DNA of 64,000 nucleotides, from contig CAWCTW010000005.1 of assembly GCA_963798705.1 (NCBI GenBank), positions 2,356,001 through 2,420,000 of the forward strand. The letters are read 5' to 3'. Positions 16,556-25,147 of this stretch are shown here, in pieces (the first letter of the stretch is position 1; every line of letters begins with the position of its first letter). Under the pieces are notes generated by a model. That model ran no database searches. It had not been told where the DNA came from and saw only the letters and a program-made list of their open reading frames with translations. This stretch comes from AC-56 sp963798705. Its GTDB lineage: Bacteria > Actinomycetota > Thermoleophilia > Solirubrobacterales > 70-9. Both the position numbers and the translations under genes were made by a program.

Positions 16556-17800
16556 ATGGAGCTCGGCTTCGGTGATGCCCTTCTGTTGATCGGCCTGCTG
16601 CTTGCGATCGCGGCGGCGCTCTCCGGCGTGATGCGCGGGACGGTGCTCTCGATCTCGGTGCTGGCCGTCGCCCTTGGGATCGGGCTGGCCGAGGCCGATC
16701 TGGTGGCGATCGACGCCGGCGACGCGACCGTGGTCCAGCTCATCGAGCTGGCTTTGATCCTCACTCTGTTCTCGGATGGCCTGTTCGTCGACCGCGAGCT
16801 CCTGGCGATGCACTGGGGCCCTCCGGCACGAGCGATCACCCTCGCGATGCCGCTCACGCTGCTGGCGCTGGCGCTGGCGGCACGGGCGCTGTTTCCGGAG
16901 CTCTCTTGGGCGGAGGCGTTTCTCCTCGGGGCCGTCCTGTCGCCAACGGATCCTGTCGTCACCTCGACCGTCGTGACCGCACAGCGGGTGCCGGCGGTCG
17001 TACGGCACACCCTGAATCTCGAGTCGGGCCTCAACGACGGCCTGGCGCTCCCGTTCGTCCTCTTCTTCCTCGTGCTGTCGTCGCCGGGCGGCGATGCCGG
17101 CGGGGAGGCGCTCAGGCTTCTCGGCGAGGCGGCGGTGGGGGCAGCGATCGGGGTGGTGATCGGGACGGTCGGAGGCCAGCTGCACGATCGGCTTCCCGGC
17201 GGAGGGATCACGAGCAGATACGAGGGGATATTCGCCATCGGCCTCGGTCTGACCGCTTTCGGGCTGGCAGACGTCACGATCGGCAACGGGCTGATCGCGG
17301 CGTTCGTGGCCGGAATCGCGCTCGGTCACTCCGAGCGGCGCATTCCGGAGTCGTTCATCGAGTTCAGCGAGAACGTGAGCGCCATCTTCCAGGTGATCAC
17401 GTTCTTCGTCTTCGGTGCCCTGATCGTCGCCACCGGCTATGACGGGGAGGTGTGGCCCCTCATCGTGTTCGTCCCGTTTGCGCTGCTCGTGGCGCGACCG
17501 CTGGCGGTGCTGATCTCCTTCCTGAAAACGGGGATTGCCGGTCCCCAGAAGCTGTTCATGGCGTGGTTCGGTCCCAAGGGCGTCGCCTCGATGCTGTTCG
17601 CCCTGTTCGTGCTGAACTCCCAGGCCCCGGATCGGTCCGTGGTCTTCGACGTCGCCTCGTTCGTGATCCTGTGCTCGATCTTCGCCCACGGGCTCACCGA
17701 CACGGTTGGTGCCGGATGGATCGAACGCCGTATGCGGCGCCGGGATGAGCCGGAGGAGCCCGGCCCGCCTGACGACGTGCCGGGCCAGATGCTCGGCTAG
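16556..17800 (+). CDS. NhaP-type cation:proton antiporter (CPA1)
   Basis: 414 aa, about twelve membrane helices. The CPA core motifs are present: SPTDPVVTSTVV around residue 137 (the unwound-helix TDP) and LNLESGLNDGLALPF near 157-171 (the ND ion-binding pair of CPA1). It would exchange Na+ or K+ for protons. The C-terminal tail is short, charged and cytoplasmic, with no RCK domain. It is transcribed divergently from the ArsB/NhaD-type permease, with 71 bases between the starts that must hold both promoters. Confidence 0.9.
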   Translation: MELGFGDALLLIGLLLAIAAALSGVMRGTVLSISVLAVALGIGLAEADLVAIDAGDATVVQLIELALILTLFSDGLFVDRELLAMHWGPPARAITLAMPLTLLALALAARALFPELSWAEAFLLGAVLSPTDPVVTSTVVTAQRVPAVVRHTLNLESGLNDGLALPFVLFFLVLSSPGGDAGGEALRLLGEAAVGAAIGVVIGTVGGQLHDRLPGGGITSRYEGIFAIGLGLTAFGLADVTIGNGLIAAFVAGIALGHSERRIPESFIEFSENVSAIFQVITFFVFGALIVATGYDGEVWPLIVFVPFALLVARPLAVLISFLKTGIAGPQKLFMAWFGPKGVASMLFALFVLNSQAPDRSVVFDVASFVILCSIFAHGLTDTVGAGWIERRMRRRDEPEEPGPPDDVPGQMLG

Positions 17801-18219
17801 TGGCGCCCCTCATGACCCTCGACCGGAAATGACGAGGTCCAGGCGCCGCCCAGGCAACACCCACGGAGCCCGGATAGCAGCACCGGTGCGCATCCGGTTC
17901 GCTCAGGCTGACGCCCGAGTCGGTCGGCGCCGGGCGCGAGTCAGAACCCTCGCCGACCCCGAAAGCGATCGTCCCCGACGGCTCGGACGCGGGTCCCGGC
18001 CCGGCTCGCACCGCGATCGCCGCCGCGAGCGGCCGAATATCCACCCCCTGGGTGGATTTCATGCCGCTCGCGCGGGTGAGCCCGGTTTCGACCGATGCCG
18101 CCGAGGCGGGTGCCCGACGGAAGCGGATGCGCACGCGCAGCGCCATTCGGGCGACCGAGGACGCAGCATGGCGGTGATCTGGGGCCGTCGTTTCCGGTCA
18201 GACGTTGTGAGAGGTACCG
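17801..18219. other. 419-bp intergenic region between convergent genes
   Basis: No convincing gene lies here. The open frames on both strands are shadow-like, with no start signals or recognisable sequence. It is GC-rich and contains several dyads, the clearest at 18039-18057. I checked by eye for cobalamin and c-di-AMP riboswitch signatures and did not find a convincing match. It separates the antiporter from the end of the succinate dehydrogenase operon. Confidence 0.5.
18039..18057 (-). terminator. Hairpin downstream of the succinate dehydrogenase operon
   Basis: atccaccc-cct-gggtggat is a perfect 8-bp stem with a 3-base loop, about 160 bases beyond the last minus-strand gene of the operon. 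It could terminate transcription, although the distance is long and no T-run follows on the minus strand. Confidence 0.35.
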
Positions 18220-18387
18220 CTAGGTCGTCTCGGCGAGCTGGGCGACCACCTCGCGGGCGGTCTCCTCGTCGATCCCCGTGTGCAGCACGTAGAGCCGGAC
18301 CGCCTCCTCGGTGTGCCCGAGCAGGGCCGCCGACTCGACCTCGGGGGGCGGCTTGGGAGCCTGAGGTGTCGCCTCGCCGGACTCCAC
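18220..18387 (-). CDS. Small conserved-looking protein at the end of the SDH operon
   Basis: 55 aa from a GTG 5 bases after the stop of the HdrB/SdhE-like gene. A Pro-rich N-terminus (TPQAPKPPPEVE) is followed by about 35 residues that look like a three-helix module: LLGHTEEAVRLYVLHTG and DEETAREVVAQLAE. The tight spacing and strong third-position GC support a real gene. I do not recognise a family; the helical part is UBA-like in appearance only. It may be an accessory or assembly factor of the dehydrogenase. Confidence 0.55.
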   Translation of the reverse strand: MESGEATPQAPKPPPEVESAALLGHTEEAVRLYVLHTGIDEETAREVVAQLAETT

Positions 18388-18392
18388 GGGCT

Positions 18393-19304
18393 TCAGGCCG
18401 GGACGGCGCCCGCCAGGCGGGACTCGACCCACTCGGTGGACGCGATGTGCTTGCCCATGCCGAGCTCCTTCGGACCTGCGCCCAGGGCCAGCGCGACGAG
18501 CTGGGGCAGGTGGAGCACCGCGAGTCCCAGGTCGCGGCCGGTCACCTTCGCGGCCTCGGGCTGCTGCATGTCGAGGTTGAGGTGGCAGAGGGGGCAGGGC
18601 GTCACCAGACAATCGGCGCCCGAGTCGAGCGCGTCCTGGATGTGGGTGCCGGCCTGGCGCAGGGAGGTCTCGCGGTTCATCGTGATCACCGGGAAGCCAC
18701 AGCACTTGCGTGCGCCGTCGTACTCGACCGGCTGGCCTCCCAGCGCCTCGATCACGCGCTCCAGGTAGAGGTCGCGGTCCGGATGCTCCTCGTAGCCGAT
18801 CCGGTGCTTGGGCCGGATCACGTAGCAGCCGTAGAAGGGGCCGACCCGCAGCTCGGTGAGGGGCCGCGTGACCTTCTCCTTCAATCGGTCGAGGCCGTAG
18901 TCCTCCACGAGGACCCAGAGGAAGTTCTTGTTGGTCCAGCCGTCCCTGTCCTTCGTGTAGGACAGCCCCTCCTCGGCGAGGATCTCGTTGATGTGCTCGC
19001 GGTAGGCGGAATCGGCGTCGAGGCGCTGCTGGCACTCCGACTGGGCGCCCTGGCAGGTCGAGCAGATGTTCATCATCGCGAGACCGGTGCCCTGCGCCAG
19101 AGCGAAGGTCCTCGCATTCAGCGTGTCGGCGAGCTCGGTGTTGTGCTCGGCGATCACGCCGGCGCCGCAGCAGTTCGCGCGGTCGAGCTCCAGGAGCTCG
19201 ATCCCGAGCCGCTCGGCCACGAGCGCCATCGAGCCGTGGAGCTCCGGCGTGAAGCCGCGGGAGACGCAGCCGGGCCAGTACGCGAGCTTCAACCCGTCGC
19301 TCAC
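18393..19304 (-). CDS. HdrB/SdhE-type Cys-rich subunit of succinate dehydrogenase
   Basis: 303 aa with two copies of the CCG-domain cysteine pattern: YWPGC / NCCGAG / CSTCQ, then YGCYVIRP / KCCGFPV / CPLCH. Such domains bind the non-cubane 4Fe-4S clusters of heterodisulfide reductase HdrB, and in class E succinate dehydrogenases they replace the usual membrane anchor as SdhE. The start overlaps the end of the iron-sulfur subunit gene by 4 bases. No SdhC/D-type heme anchor is present in this operon. Confidence 0.85.
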   Translation of the reverse strand: MSDGLKLAYWPGCVSRGFTPELHGSMALVAERLGIELLELDRANCCGAGVIAEHNTELADTLNARTFALAQGTGLAMMNICSTCQGAQSECQQRLDADSAYREHINEILAEEGLSYTKDRDGWTNKNFLWVLVEDYGLDRLKEKVTRPLTELRVGPFYGCYVIRPKHRIGYEEHPDRDLYLERVIEALGGQPVEYDGARKCCGFPVITMNRETSLRQAGTHIQDALDSGADCLVTPCPLCHLNLDMQQPEAAKVTGRDLGLAVLHLPQLVALALGAGPKELGMGKHIASTEWVESRLAGAVPA

Positions 19305-20590
19305 CGGTCGCCCTCCCCGTCCTGCTCGGACCGGACGTCCGCCTCCGGCGTTGCCGCAGACTCACCCGCCGTCTCGCTCCCACCCTCGGTCAGCTTGTCC
19401 ATGTGCTGGCGCCCGCCGCCGACCGCGGACGAGAGCTCGTCCGTGGCCTCGTCGGGCTCCGGCTCGACCGCCTCCTGCGGGGTGGGCTCGGCGGCCTCCT
19501 CCTCAAGCGCCTCCTCCTCGCCGGTGATGTAGAGGTTGAGCTCCTCACGGTGCTCCTCGGCGTGCGAGTAGGCGCGCTTGACCTGCTCCTGAGCATCGCC
19601 CGGGAGCTTCGGATGCACGCCGGGGATCAGCTTTCCGAGGGACCGCATCTTGCCGGTGCGGATTCCGCGAATCGCGGTCGGCAGCGAACCGAGCAGCCCC
19701 TTGATCGCCCCGGACGTCGGCATCAGCTTGCCGCCGATGCCCTGCGCGTACGACTCCTGGAGGAGGAGCGACTCGTCCAGCGTGCCCTTGCGCTCGATGA
19801 TCTTCGTGAACGCCAGCTCGTGGCGGCGCCCGTTGTTGACGTCGTCGATGTCCTGGTCGTGTCCCGCGAGGCGGCGCAGGCGCATGATCTGGTCCATCGG
19901 GGCGACGCCCTTCGGGCAGGCGTCGATGCACGAGAAGCAGTGCGTGCAGTCGTAGATCCCATGCGGGTCCTGGGCCAGGTCGTACAGGCGCTCCTTCGTC
20001 TGCGAGTCGCGCGGGTCCCCGACGAAGCGGTAGGCCTTGGCGAGCGCGGCCGGGCCCACGAACTCCGGGTCAGCCTCCATCGAAAGGCATGAGGAGACGC
20101 AGGCGCCGCATTGGATGCAGGCCATGGACTGGGTCACGTCGATCATCGACTCGGGCGGGACCACGTACTCCCGCTCGGGCGGGTCTCCCTCGGGCAGAAG
20201 CCACGGCGTCACCCGCCGCACCTTCTCCCAATGCGTCGACTCCATATCGGTCACGAGGTCCTTGACCACGGGCATGTTGCCCATGGGCTCGACGACAATC
20301 GGGTTGGCGCCGTTGTCGCCGGGTCTCCGGTTCGCGCCCTCCTGCGCCTCTGAGATCTGGGTCTTGCACGCGAGGGTGGACTGACCGTTGACCTTGGTCC
20401 CACACGAGCCGCAGATGGCCGCCCGGCACGAGCAGCGGACGACGAGGGTGCCGTCCTGACGGTCGCGCACCTGGAGCAGGCCGTCGAGGACCGACAGGTC
20501 CGGGTCGAGATCGACCGTGAACTCCTCCCAGTAGGCCCCCTCTCGGGTCTCGGGCTGGTAGCGGCGGACCTTCAGCGTGTACTCAGGCAT
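19301..20590 (-). CDS. sdhB: Succinate dehydrogenase/fumarate reductase iron-sulfur subunit
   Basis: 429 aa. The 2Fe-2S ligands are in CSCRAAICGSCG with a downstream Cys in STLACK; the other clusters use CIQCGACVSSC and CTHCFSCIDACPKG. Together they conduct electrons from FAD to the quinone or HdrB-like partner. It is much longer than the usual 230-260 aa SdhB, because of a C-terminal extension ending in about 80 residues of acidic, Glu/Pro-rich sequence. It lies between the flavoprotein and HdrB-like genes, with a 4-base overlap to the latter. Confidence 0.93.
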   Translation of the reverse strand: MPEYTLKVRRYQPETREGAYWEEFTVDLDPDLSVLDGLLQVRDRQDGTLVVRCSCRAAICGSCGTKVNGQSTLACKTQISEAQEGANRRPGDNGANPIVVEPMGNMPVVKDLVTDMESTHWEKVRRVTPWLLPEGDPPEREYVVPPESMIDVTQSMACIQCGACVSSCLSMEADPEFVGPAALAKAYRFVGDPRDSQTKERLYDLAQDPHGIYDCTHCFSCIDACPKGVAPMDQIMRLRRLAGHDQDIDDVNNGRRHELAFTKIIERKGTLDESLLLQESYAQGIGGKLMPTSGAIKGLLGSLPTAIRGIRTGKMRSLGKLIPGVHPKLPGDAQEQVKRAYSHAEEHREELNLYITGEEEALEEEAAEPTPQEAVEPEPDEATDELSSAVGGGRQHMDKLTEGGSETAGESAATPEADVRSEQDGEGDR

Positions 20591-20609
20591 CTCCCAGCAC
20601 CCTACCTGC

Positions 20610-22299
20610 CTAGTACGTCCGCTCCATCGGCTGCCACTGGGTGATCGTGACCGGGGAGTAGCTCACCTCGGGGCCGTCGTCGGTGCGGACGAGGTCGATG
20701 TGCTTGAGCCACTCCTCGTCGTTTCGCTCCGGGAAGTCCGTGCGGTACTGCGCGCCGCGGCTCTCGGTGCGGTGCAGGGCGGCCACGCAGGTGGATTCGG
20801 CGCAGTCGAGCATGAATCCCAGCTCGACCGCCCCGAGGACGTCCTGGTTGAAGACGGTTCCCTGGTCGTCGATGTAGGCGCTGGGGGCCTCCTCCTGGAG
20901 GCTCCTCACTCGATCCAGCGCAGTCTGGATGCCGGTCTCGTCGCGGAAGACGGCGACGAAGCTGTCCATGGTGTCGCCGAGCTCGCGCCGCAGCACCGAG
21001 ACGCGGCGCCCACCCTCGTGGCTGCGGCCGACCAGCTCAGCGACGCTCCGCTCCTCGTCCGCCAGCCTGGACTCCGACGGGCCTGCCCACCTCGACCTGC
21101 TTGGCGCGGGCGGCCGCGTGCTTGCCCGCGCGGCGCCCGAAGATGAGCGTGTCGAGCAGCGAGTTGGCCCCCAGGCGGTTGCCGCCGTGGACCGAGACGC
21201 AGGCCGCCTCCCCGGCGGCATACAGGCCCGGGATCGTGGTGGCGCCATCGACGTCCGTCTTGACCCCGCCCATCGTGTAGTGGTTGCCCGGCTTGATGCG
21301 GATCGGCTCGCGGGTGATGTCGACCCCGGCGAAGTCCCGACCGACCAGAACGATCTCCCGCAGCGCCTCGTGGATCCGCTTGCGCGGCACGACGGTGATG
21401 TCGAGGGCGACGGTCCCGTCGTCGAAGCCGCGACCCTCGTTGATCTCGGTCTGCTCGGCTCGCGACACCACGTCCCGCGACGCCAGCTCCATCTTGTTCG
21501 GCGCGTAGCGCTCCATGAAGCGCTCACCCTCGGCGTTCAGCAGGTGCGCTCCCTCGCCGCGCGCGCCCTCCGTGATCAAGAACCCCTTCTTGGCGAGCGT
21601 CGTCGGGTGGTACTGGATCATCTCCATGTCCATCACCGGGGCGCCGACGCGGTAGGCCATCGCGATCCCGTCCCCGGTGCAGATCAGCGCGTTGGTGGTC
21701 GGCTGCCAGATCTGGCCGTTGCCGCCGGTGGCGACGATCACGTTCTTGGCCTCGAAGAGCTCCATCGAGCCGTCCGCGACGTTTCGCAGGATCGCCCCGG
21801 CGCAGCGCCCGTCGTCGTCCAGCACCAGGCTGCTCGTGAAGTACTCCTCGTAGCGCGAGATCTGCCCCGAGAACTTCATGAGTTGCTCGTACAGCACGTG
21901 CATGATCGCCTGGCCGGTGATGTCCGCCACGTAGTAGGTGCGCGCCTGCGAGGCGCCGCCGAAGGCGCGGGTGCCCAGCCGCCCCTCGTCGTTGCGGTGG
22001 AAGGTCACGCCCAGGTGCTCGAGGTGCAGGATCTCCTCGGGCGCCTCGCGGCACATGATCTCGATCGCGTCCTGGTCGCCCAGGTAGTCGGAGCCCTTGA
22101 CGGTGTCGAAGGCGTGTGACTCCCAGCTGTCCCCCTCCTGGAGGGCGGCGTTGATCCCCCCCTGGGCAGCGTTCGAGTGGGAGCGAACGGGATGGACCTT
22201 GGAGACGATTCCGACCGAGACGCCCTCCTCGGCCGCCGCCAGCGCCGCGCGCTGTCCGGCGAGCCCGGCCCCCACCACCAGTACGTCGTGCTTGGGCAT
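20610..22299 (-). CDS. sdhA: Succinate dehydrogenase flavoprotein subunit, apparent frameshift
   Basis: The N-terminal part starts at the ATG at 22299 (MPKHDVLVVGAGLAGQRAA, the FAD dinucleotide fold), has the covalent-FAD His region SHSNAAQGGINA and the active-site segments QYHPTTL and RGEGAHLLN. That frame ends at 21037 after ..GRPVGVQAGG. The C-terminal domain (..LGFMLDCAESTCVAALHRTESRGAQYRTDFPERND) continues one base out of frame to 20610. The join lies around 21040-21110. Removing one base gives about 562 aa, the normal size. The gene is either mis-sequenced or broken. Confidence 0.88.
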
Positions 22300-22325
22300 A
22301 TCGACGCGCGATCCTATTGGTTGCC

Positions 22326-22342
22326 CCGTGCCTCCGGCACGG
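22326..22342 (-). promoter_or_regulatory. Leader hairpin before sdhA
   Basis: ccgtgcc-tcc-ggcacgg is a perfect 7-bp stem with a 3-base loop, 27-43 bases upstream of the sdhA ATG. On the mRNA strand a GGAGG sequence lies in and beside the loop, so it could affect ribosome access. Confidence 0.4.
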
Positions 22343-22448
22343 CGGTACTTGGTGATCGTGCCCCGGCGCGATCCTGGTGCGGGCGGGGGAGGGGCAACGA
22401 GGGAGGAAGGATCCGAACGCTCATCTGGACCCGCGGGCCTCCAGCCAA

Positions 22449-22494
22449 CGATGGTCGGAAAACCGACGCTATATGGCCCATTTTCCAACCATCG
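22449..22494 (-). promoter_or_regulatory. 14-bp imperfect dyad with an alternative inner hairpin, upstream of the SDH operon
   Basis: cgatggtcggaaaa (22449-22462) and ttttccaaccatcg (22481-22494) pair at 13 of 14 positions. The left arm can instead form gtcgg-aaaa-ccgac (22454-22467). The two pairings are mutually exclusive, as in attenuators, or the site may be a protein-binding dyad. Confidence 0.5.
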
Positions 22495-22515
22495 CGGCGG
22501 TCGGCGGACATGGCG

Positions 22516-22570
22516 GCGAACGATTGTCGGATTGCGGCGACATAGCCGCCGTTGCTCGACAATCGTTCGC
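22516..22570 (-). promoter_or_regulatory. Perfect 14-bp dyad upstream of the SDH operon
   Basis: gcgaacgattgtcg (22516-22529) and its exact complement cgacaatcgttcgc (22557-22570) flank 27 bases that contain a second short stem (gcggc..gccgc). It could be the terminator of the M50 protease gene or a regulatory site of the SDH operon. Confidence 0.55.
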
Positions 22571-22640
22571 TGACCGGCCGGACCCTGCCCCTACCTGCCT
22601 GTTTCGGACCCGGTGCCTGGTCAGGGCTCACTGGAAGGAC

Positions 22641-23837
22641 CTAAACCGCCGGCGGGCTCTGCGTGCCGCCGCCCGACAGGGCGCGGCGAAGCACCCGGCC
22701 GACCTCCTCGGCGGTCACGACTCCCCGCAGGTGGCCGTCCGCGTCGACGGCCATGAGGGCGCCCAGGCGACCCAGGGCGTCGTTGCCCAAGAGCGATTCG
22801 AGCGGCGCGTCGTCGCGCACCCGCAGCGTCCCGGTGGAGTCGGCCTCGAAAACGTCACGCACGGTGGACGAGGTGCGGCTGACCTCGGGCACCGCGTCCG
22901 CCGCCCCGCGCTCGATCAGCCCGAGGAAGCGCTGGGCCGGGTCCACGACCGGGAACCAGGGCCACCGGTAGCGCAGGAAGAACTCGTCGAGCGCGCGCTC
23001 GACGCTCGCGTTCTCTGGGATCGCCACCGGGTCGTCGTCCATGACGTCGGCGACGCGGATCCCCTCGATGCGGCTCGTGAACTCCGTCTGCATCACGGTG
23101 CCGCGGGCGGACTGGAGCAGGATGAACCCGATCAGCCCGAGCCAAACGCCGTTGATCAGCTCGCCGCGCAGGAAGAAGAAGATCCCGACCGCGATGAAGA
23201 GGTAGGAGAAGCCCTGGCCGAGCCGGGCCGCGCCCCGCGTCGCCCTGTTGCGGTCGCCGGTGACCTTCCAGGCGATCGCACGGGCGATCCGCCCCCCGTC
23301 GAGGGGGAACGCCGGGATGAGATTGAAGAACAGGACCAGCACGTTGATGCTGGCCAGCCAGGCGATCAGCGCCAGGATGCCCGAGGTGTGGGCCCCGTCC
23401 TCGATCCGCATCGCCTTCCAGAACTCCGTGGAGCCCGCCGCCGCGATTCCGACGGCGACGCAGGCGATGGCGATCGCCAGGGTGACCAGCGGCCCGGCCA
23501 CGGCGACCTTGAACTCGGTTCCCGGCGAGTCCGAGTCCCTGGTCATCCTGGCGACGCCTCCGAACATCCAGAGCGTGATGTCCGAGATGCCGATGCCGTG
23601 CCGCAGCGCGACGAAGGCATGGCCCAGCTCGTGCAGCAGGATCGAGGCGAAGAACGCGAGCGCGCTCGCCACGGCCAGGGCATAGGGGACGGCGTCGCCG
23701 TCGGGCTTGCCGAGCACCGAGCGATAGAAGCCCGAGAGCATGAAGATGATCAGGAAGAGGACGAAGAACCAGGAGTAGTCGATCCCGATCCGGATGCCCC
23801 GGACGTGAAAGAGGGTTACTGCACCACGTGCAGGCAT
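22641..23837 (-). CDS. M50 site-2-protease-type metalloprotease with CBS domains
   Basis: 398 aa. An intramembrane zinc protease: HELGHAF holds two zinc ligands and the Glu in a membrane segment, and FPLDGGRIARA supplies the third ligand. About six hydrophobic segments occupy residues 1-225, and two CBS motifs follow (from VADVMDDDPVAIPENA to GVVTAEEVGRVL). This is the standard M50B arrangement with a nucleotide-sensing C-terminus. Substrates are usually membrane-bound anti-sigma factors, but none is evident nearby. Confidence 0.93.
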   Translation of the reverse strand: MPARGAVTLFHVRGIRIGIDYSWFFVLFLIIFMLSGFYRSVLGKPDGDAVPYALAVASALAFFASILLHELGHAFVALRHGIGISDITLWMFGGVARMTRDSDSPGTEFKVAVAGPLVTLAIAIACVAVGIAAAGSTEFWKAMRIEDGAHTSGILALIAWLASINVLVLFFNLIPAFPLDGGRIARAIAWKVTGDRNRATRGAARLGQGFSYLFIAVGIFFFLRGELINGVWLGLIGFILLQSARGTVMQTEFTSRIEGIRVADVMDDDPVAIPENASVERALDEFFLRYRWPWFPVVDPAQRFLGLIERGAADAVPEVSRTSSTVRDVFEADSTGTLRVRDDAPLESLLGNDALGRLGALMAVDADGHLRGVVTAEEVGRVLRRALSGGGTQSPPAV

Positions 23838-23926
23838 GAAGCCATCTTAGGGCGGCGGCGTTCCGCGGCCCGCCGGCGATTCTCGCGAATCGGCGCGGCC
23901 ACAAAGCCGCTACGTTCCCCGGCTCG

Positions 23927-25144
23927 ATGCCGGGCGAAGCAACCGAGCCCTCAACCAAAGCATCGCCGCACCTCGACGAAGCGTGGCTTCGCGACGTCGT
24001 CGAGACGCTCTGCTCCATCCATCGCCCGACGGCCTCCCGGGGCGAGCGGCGGGCCGCCGAATGGCTGCTGGCCAAGCTGCGCGATCACGGCGCCTCGGGC
24101 GAGATCGAGCTCGACCGGGTCCACGGGACGTTCTGGTGGCCGCTGGGCCTCGCCGCCGGGACCGCGGTCGCGGCCGGGGTCGTCACCCTTCGCGGTCACC
24201 GGATCCTTGGTGGAGCGCTGGCGGCCGCGACGGGCGCCGCTGCGCTCGACGATCTGCCGCCGGGCGGGCGCCGGCTGCGCAGGCTGCTGCCGCAGCGAAC
24301 CGGCACCACCGTCGTCACCGAGATGGGCCCAGCCGACGCGGAGCGCACGGTGGTTCTCGTGGCCCACCACGATGCCGCCCACGCCGGGCTCGTGTATCAC
24401 CCCGCGATCCCCGAGCTGGCCTTCGGCAGGGCTCCCTGGCTGATCGATCGCGTCGATACGAGCCCGCCCTTGTTCGCTCCGGTCGTGGCGATCCCGGCCC
24501 TCCTCGCGGGCGGTGCCGCCACCGGGAATCGGGGCCTCGTCAAGACCGGGATGGCGCTCGCCGCCGGGTCCGCCGCGGTCCTCGCCGACATCGGGTCGCG
24601 TGAGACCGTGACCGGGGCGAACGACAACGCCACCGGTGTCGCGGTCCTCGTCGCGATCGCCAGGGCGTTGGCCCAGCAGCCCACCCAGCGGGTGCGGGTG
24701 ATGCTGGTCTCGACCTCCGAGGAGGCTCTGTGCGAGGGCATGCAGGTCTTTGCGCGCCGCCACTTCGCCCAGTTGCCGCGCGAGAGCACGTTCTTCGTCT
24801 CGGTGGACACGGTCGGCTCGCCCCATCTCCTGGTCTTGCGAGGCGAGGGCATGGTCCGCATGCGGGAATACCCACCCCGTGCGTTGGCCCTGCTCGACGA
24901 GCTCGCCGCCGAGCTTGGGATCCGGCTGTTTCCCAATCTCCGGCTGCGCAACGCGACCGACGGCATCTACCCGCTCGCGGCGGGCTATGAGTGCGCATCG
25001 CTCTGCTCGTGCACCGACCTCAAGCAGCCGGCCAACTACCACTGGCCCACCGACACGCCGGACAACGTCGACTACGGGACGGTCGGCGACGCGGTGAGGC
25101 TCACGGAGTCCCTCGTGCGCCGCCTGGACGAGCGCTGGCTGTAG
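23927..25144 (+). CDS. M28-family zinc peptidase
   Basis: 405 aa. The two-zinc aminopeptidase ligands follow in order: VAHHDAAH, GANDNATG (bridging Asp), STSEEALCEG (catalytic Glu pair), SVDTVG and a final His in NYHWPTDTPDNVDY. The N-terminal region HRPTASRGERRAAEWL is typical of the family. A hydrophobic insert between the first His and the Asp may be membrane-associated. No signal peptide is evident. It starts 89 bases from the divergent M50 gene. The substrate is unknown. Confidence 0.88.
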   Translation: MPGEATEPSTKASPHLDEAWLRDVVETLCSIHRPTASRGERRAAEWLLAKLRDHGASGEIELDRVHGTFWWPLGLAAGTAVAAGVVTLRGHRILGGALAAATGAAALDDLPPGGRRLRRLLPQRTGTTVVTEMGPADAERTVVLVAHHDAAHAGLVYHPAIPELAFGRAPWLIDRVDTSPPLFAPVVAIPALLAGGAATGNRGLVKTGMALAAGSAAVLADIGSRETVTGANDNATGVAVLVAIARALAQQPTQRVRVMLVSTSEEALCEGMQVFARRHFAQLPRESTFFVSVDTVGSPHLLVLRGEGMVRMREYPPRALALLDELAAELGIRLFPNLRLRNATDGIYPLAAGYECASLCSCTDLKQPANYHWPTDTPDNVDYGTVGDAVRLTESLVRRLDERWL

Positions 25145-25147
25145 CCG

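Larger units (their letters stand above)
22300..22640. other. 341-bp leader/promoter region of the SDH operon
   Basis: No gene is visible. The region holds three strong dyads, listed separately: a hairpin at 22326-22342 in the likely 5' leader, a 14-bp imperfect repeat at 22449-22494 with an alternative inner hairpin, and a perfect 14-bp repeat at 22516-22570. It must also contain the end of the M50 protease transcript, since both flanking genes are on the minus strand. Confidence 0.6.

Noticed and set aside
17821..17990. Possible riboswitch (cobalamin or c-di-AMP)
   Set aside because: Key conserved motifs are missing and no suitable gene follows on the same strand.
17694..18146. 150-aa minus-strand ORF in the gap after the antiporter
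   Set aside because: It overlaps the antiporter end by about 100 bases, has no ribosome site and shows no recognisable sequence.
17706..19532. 608-aa plus-strand ORF
   Set aside because: It is antisense to the HdrB-like and SdhB genes and has no recognisable domain or start site.
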